In this document: piece after piece, positions 60,251-64,000 of the stretch
Layout: the number at the start of each line of letters is the position of its first letter
How positions within the stretch are numbered: the stretch's first letter is position 1
Origin: Schistocephalus solidus
Lineage: Eukaryota; Platyhelminthes; Cestoda; Diphyllobothriidea; Diphyllobothriidae
Assembly: GCA_017591395.1 (NCBI GenBank)
Contig: WEDG01001459.1
Location: 310,001 to 374,000, forward strand
Direction of reading: 5' to 3'
Length of the DNA stretch: 64,000 bases
Translations under genes and position numbers: made by a program
The notes under the pieces: model-generated
What the model was told of the DNA's origin: nothing
Seen by the model: the letters and a program-made list of their open reading frames with translations, nothing else
Database searches by the model: none

Positions 60251-60450
60251 TGAGCATATATTGCGCAATTGGCTTCACGGCGGTTGCTCAGGTAAAATCC
60301 ACTGATACTGGTCTACCAGCAAGAACACACTTCGAAATCAGTGATGACCACGTTGCCGAAAGGAAAGTGCTTAGTTTATTCCCGTGGTTTGTCTTAAGAC
60401 AAGTAGTTTGTCTTGGGGTGTGTGCTCTGTGGAACATACATAGCAGATAG
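60251..60450 (+). CDS. Candidate terminal exon, unknown protein
   Basis: After an acceptor (TTCCTTGATATTTTTAG) the plus strand is open for 66 codons to TAG, and AATAAA follows at 60463-60468, 13 nt later. The peptide has a hydrophobic start (SIYCAIGFTAVAQVKSTDTG), then LPARTHFEISDDHVAERK and a hydrophobic end (SLFPWFVLRQVVCLGVCALW). It is opposite in strand to the M13 gene, within or beyond its upstream intron. An internal GTAAAA after TAVAQ could also act as donor. No family is recognised. Confidence 0.27.
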
Positions 60451-61027
60451 CGTTTTTTATAAAATAAAATTTTCTTCAAATTAATTTCCGAAATCATATT
60501 ATCTAAAAAAACTTTTATGATTTCAGAGTAGCGAAAATTCCCATTGAAAATTTCAAAAGACAATTTGGCGAGTATACGTTAGCTTTCGATAAATTATCAT
60601 CAGGCCTTTACATTTATATCACTGTATAACTAAGTCAAATATGCGGGTAAGAAGAGCAAATTGTACGGTTGTCAGGGTGGGGGGAGGGGAGAGAGAGGAG
60701 GAAAGAAACAAAATTGTGGTCCGTTTTCCGATTTCATTATACTAGATTCTTAGTATTAATCCGTGTTACAAAGAAGACTAGTGTGCCATTGTCGTATGCG
60801 CTATTAAGGAACTGTCATGTTATTTAAATCTTGCCATAATAACGCCAAAAACAAGCAATCACAGAAAGCGTGATTTGCGGGTTAACTAAGGAAACACGGA
60901 GATATCTGAATTCATGAACTTTTTATGAATACTTGAAACTAACTACCGTATACAGGCCACATCTTAATCCCAAGGCGGACGAACCTAGACAATAAAGCGT
61001 TCTTCATTCATCTTCATGCTTTGTCGG
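60451..61027. other. No gene; G-rich tract at 60677-60703
   Basis: GGTGGGGGGAGGGGAGAGAG with AGGAGGAAAG follows. The G runs could form a four-stranded structure, but only two runs are four or longer. Confidence 0.5.
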
Positions 61028-61190
61028 GCAAACTGATTCTCTAGCACCTTGCTTAACCAATTAAAAATATAATCCGAGTTCGAAACCTGCTTTGGCCAAA
61101 CATGATTGGCTGACTGACAATTAATAATGCGTTATATATGGCCATCCAAATATCACCTTTTGTCTTTGGTGTTGCTTATGAACAGTAACA
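61028..61190 (+). mobile_element. SINE family A, old diverged copy
   Basis: A B-box-like GAGTTCGAAACC and the body words ATGATTGGCTGACTGACAAT, TATATGGCCATCCAAATATC and CCTTTTGTCTTTGGTGTTGC keep the order of family A. Many changes indicate an old insertion. Confidence 0.65.
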
Positions 61191-62239
61191 TAATCATGAA
61201 AAGGTTATTTAGTTAACAGCGGAATTCGAAAAAGAAAACGGAGAGGCTCCAAACAGAATGCAAGCAAGTCCTGTTAAAACTTAATTTGTGGCACGTTTGC
61301 TGGGATTGCAAAGACTGTAGACGGTATTTGCCATTGGTTAGGCAGCGGAAGCATCGTGCTTCCTCATTCACCATATTTCCATTGAATTCGATAACAAAAA
61401 ACTTATTTTAGTACGCAAATAATCAAGGTAGTCATTTGCCTCCTAAATCTCGTTTCCACATTTCCCTTATGGGCTTTTCAAAGATGAATTATGTGTTGCT
61501 CACATGTAACGCACATGTTTGGGTGTTATTGGACTATGCTTGGTACCAGTAAACTATTCGATTAACAGCTTCATTCGAAAAAATCCTAAGTCATATAGTT
61601 TACAAATTTTAGTTGACAAAAGCCTCCTGTTAAAGTAAAATCAGTGCTCGAACATTTAACTAGTTAACGAAAGAATAAATAAGAACTTTAGACTAAACAA
61701 CTGAGGCCTGTCAATCAATGGCTCGAAAAAGCGTGGTGTGACGTCAAAGCCAATTTATTAACTCCACATCCCAAAATATTTATGTCCCAGAAACCCAGAA
61801 AACGATAGCAAAACTCTGATAAGAATGAAAACCTAAAGGCAAACTGAGGAAACGCAAAATAACAAGGTTTTTTCGCAAATAAAAATGGTAAAGGTGCACA
61901 AATAGCACACTGGCCCAGTTTTTTGTCAGGGCAGTCTGAAAATTAAGAGAAACACTGATTTACTTATTGTACGGTTACGCATTTACCTGCCTCACAGTCG
62001 AGATTGATGATAACAAGAAAATGGTACAGCATCGAACATAACAGTTTCTGCTTAGCACGTAGTAGCAGAAACGAAACTTTATTTTTACGAGCTTTCAAAT
62101 TCATGCGGTAGACCCACGTCGAAAATGAAAGCAGCAACGAACCAGGTGGCATAGTTTGCATATTTTCACCAATATTGCCGTTTCAGCAATAAAAGTTTAG
62201 CAGCTAAAACAGTGGGCACGGCTTAAGTGCCACACCTAT
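61191..62239. other. No gene recognised
   Basis: AT-rich. The minus frame at 61964-62161 contains no M13 or other recognised motif. Confidence 0.45.
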
Positions 62240-62860
62240 CAGGGGAAGATGGAAGACATCAAATGGAGGGATTCGTTCCGTGCAATGGTCGCTAGCGAGA
62301 CCAGTGCGTGTGCTGACGGGGCTGCGTCTTGCCTTCGAGAGTGTCGGTGGTTTTGAGTACTTTACTGGGTTTGCGAGAATATATTCAGGAGGTTTCGTGC
62401 GCAAACCAAATGATGCTTTACCCAAGACAAGGATGACTAGGCTTTTTCCCCGGACGCGCGCGTCTGTTGGTGTTGTAGTAGATCAGAGTGAAAGGTCAGA
62501 GCGTGGGGAAGAGTTTGCACTATGGGTGGTTCAACTTGACGTGGCAGAGAGAGAGAGAGAGAGTTGAGCGAATACGGTGGGCAGGGTTATGACGATGGTC
62601 GGCCCCTATTGCACAGAGCTGGGTGAAAGGGCGCGGCATTATGGCTCAGTAGAATTGTGCGAGCTGTGGTTATTAAGAACTGGGATGCCACGACATTAAC
62701 GAAACGAGCTTGTAGAAAAGTCGAGGGTGCGTGCACGGTGCGAGCTTTATCAACAATCGCAGGGGAAAGAATAATGCTAATTTTATAGCGTAGAGTTGTG
62801 GCAGAAACCAGGTCAGGAACGGCTAGATTCCTCACAGGTATAACTTGCGGCCGCATGAAT
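62240..62860. other. GC-rich island, unassigned, with (GA)n
   Basis: A sharply GC-richer segment with CpG-rich words (GGACGCGCGCGTCTGTTG) and a GA dinucleotide run at 62546-62565. Both strands carry frames of 70-95 codons (plus 62280-62567, minus 62587-62856) without a domain. A CTATAAAATTAGC word on the minus strand could be a TATA box. It may be a decayed repeat or an LTR. Confidence 0.4.
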
Positions 62861-63654
62861 AGGCAAAATCGTGTCTGGAATTTTAGATATCACCTGCGTT
62901 GGGAGTGTGATGAACTTATCGGTATATTTATTAAAATTACTTATTACATGTTTCATACAAACAGGCATTGCATAGGTCTTTGACTTAACAGGATATATAC
63001 AAATTAGATATCTATAGAAACGTTGAAAGTAGTTTAAAGCAGGTCCGATTATGAAACTAAATCGTTGTCCCAGAGAAAACTCAATTAACCGTTATGCTGA
63101 CCTTTTTCCCGCATAGATTCTTACAGTGCTAGATTTTTGTCATTTAAATTTCTCTTCGGTTTCGTTTATAGTCACTGTTATTGCCAATGATTATTACCCA
63201 AATTGCTATGGAGGATCAGATAAATAAAAATATTTTTGCAGTATTCCACACAAGTGTATTAATTTAGCCCAAACCATGCATGCTAAACGAGGCTAAATTG
63301 AAGGCCAATTTAAAAAATTACCAAACCACTGAAAATGCATAATTAAAAAATCGCATAAATTTCACTCAATCTCCGTTTACAAGCAGAAAAAAATTGAGAA
63401 AAAAATTTAGCTTCAAACACTTAAAACAGCAGAATTTAATCTTTTATTTTCACTATTTTTGACCAATACCATTTCATATCTGTTATCTACAGATCGCATT
63501 AATTTACCGATGAAATTAGTTTTCTATGCTCATGTACAGTAGATTCTTTATGTCAACAGAAATTCTGAAATGTGTTTCTATTCAAACAAATTACTCAATT
63601 AGGCTTGTCCTATTAATGCTCGTGCAGCCTAGTCCCAAGAAATGTCAGCCACGG
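62861..63654. other. No gene recognised, AT-rich
   Basis: Low-complexity AT-rich DNA with no matched repeat. Confidence 0.5.
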
Positions 63655-64000
63655 TAGGGTGCCGCATTTTGAGCGAGCTCCTTCCGGCCGCTGGCAGGAA
63701 GGACACAGTAAAAAATGACTACATAAGAAGTATGTAATTTTCTCATTAATTTGCAATGCTCCTATTAACTAAAATTTCTTTTAATAGAAAACATGTATAC
63801 AAATACTCTTTCTTTTGCTCATTTGATAACTGAATAATTGTTAAATTCATTGGCCATTACTCTTGAATTCATGGTTTCCAAACTACATGCCGGATGCATT
63901 TTATGCAAAGAAAAATTAGAAATTTCTCTACGGTATGATTAAGAGGTCATCTAGTTTTCAAAAAATATTGCAATGGAATTGGATCATGCTGTATGCATTA
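63655..64000 (+). mobile_element. Family D, left part of a third copy, cut by the window
   Basis: The terminal repeat word GGGTGCCGCATTTTGAGCG, then AGCTCCTTCCGGCCGCTGG, and the interior words CTACATAAGAAGTATG and TTTTAATAGAAAACATGTAT match the left part of 37384-38128. The right end should lie about 400 nt beyond the window. Confidence 0.65.

Overview
The window looks like a piece of a large, AT-rich, intron-rich invertebrate genome, most likely a flatworm and possibly a tapeworm. The reasons are a decayed non-LTR retrotransposon whose C-terminal module (AETWT..., ERL..LFYGD, RTFRARIGLV) resembles elements I associate with parasitic flatworms, many tRNA-derived SINE-like repeats, degenerate CCCTAA/TTAGGG blocks, and short exons in kilobase introns. 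There are no bacterial-style operons. Almost every open frame of 60-140 codons is chance, repeat or intron. The species is an inference only.

The one gene that can be named is on the minus strand at the right. Three exons (57153-57277, 55604-55669, 51527-51622) join in phase and encode the C-terminal part of an M13 zinc metallopeptidase, closest to endothelin-converting enzymes. They include the ENIAD motif with the third zinc ligand. The HExxH exon and the last exon were not found. The introns are about 1.5 and 4.0 kb and hold repeats. Further candidate exons with good splice signals but no recognised family are at 2349-2444, 8953-9021, 10498-10683, 13364-13567, 27824-28020 and 36426-36670 (minus) and at 34332-34462 and 60251-60450 (plus).

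The rest is mobile or repetitive DNA. Family A is a tRNA-derived SINE with about a dozen copies, three of them in inverted or fold-back form. Family T is a second tRNA-like repeat: one copy keeps textbook A and B boxes and a T5 terminator, and another forms a perfect 44-bp hairpin. Family B is a GC-richer repeat of about 0.6 kb (19.7-21.0, 35.4-36.05, 54.0-55.4 kb). Family D is an AT-rich element of about 740 bp with terminal inverted repeats (37.4-38.1 and 52.15-52.9 kb, plus a partial copy at the right edge). There is also a 5'-truncated LINE (18.7-19.6 kb), a possible solo LTR (16.9-17.4 kb), and telomere-like stretches at about 3.7, 21.0, 28.9-29.6, 44.3 and 50.8 kb.

Layout: 0-18 kb, mostly unannotated AT-rich DNA with SINEs, a telomere-like block between inverted arms and scattered minus-strand exon candidates; 18.7-21.1 kb, LINE and B repeats; 21-34 kb, sparse, with SINE-A pairs and TA microsatellites; 34-38 kb, exon candidates, B and D repeats; 38-49 kb, sparse; 49.6-58.1 kb, T repeats and the M13 peptidase exons interleaved with D, B and A repeats; 58-64 kb, AT-rich intron-like sequence. 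No standard structural RNA gene, CRISPR array or bacterial regulatory element is visible.
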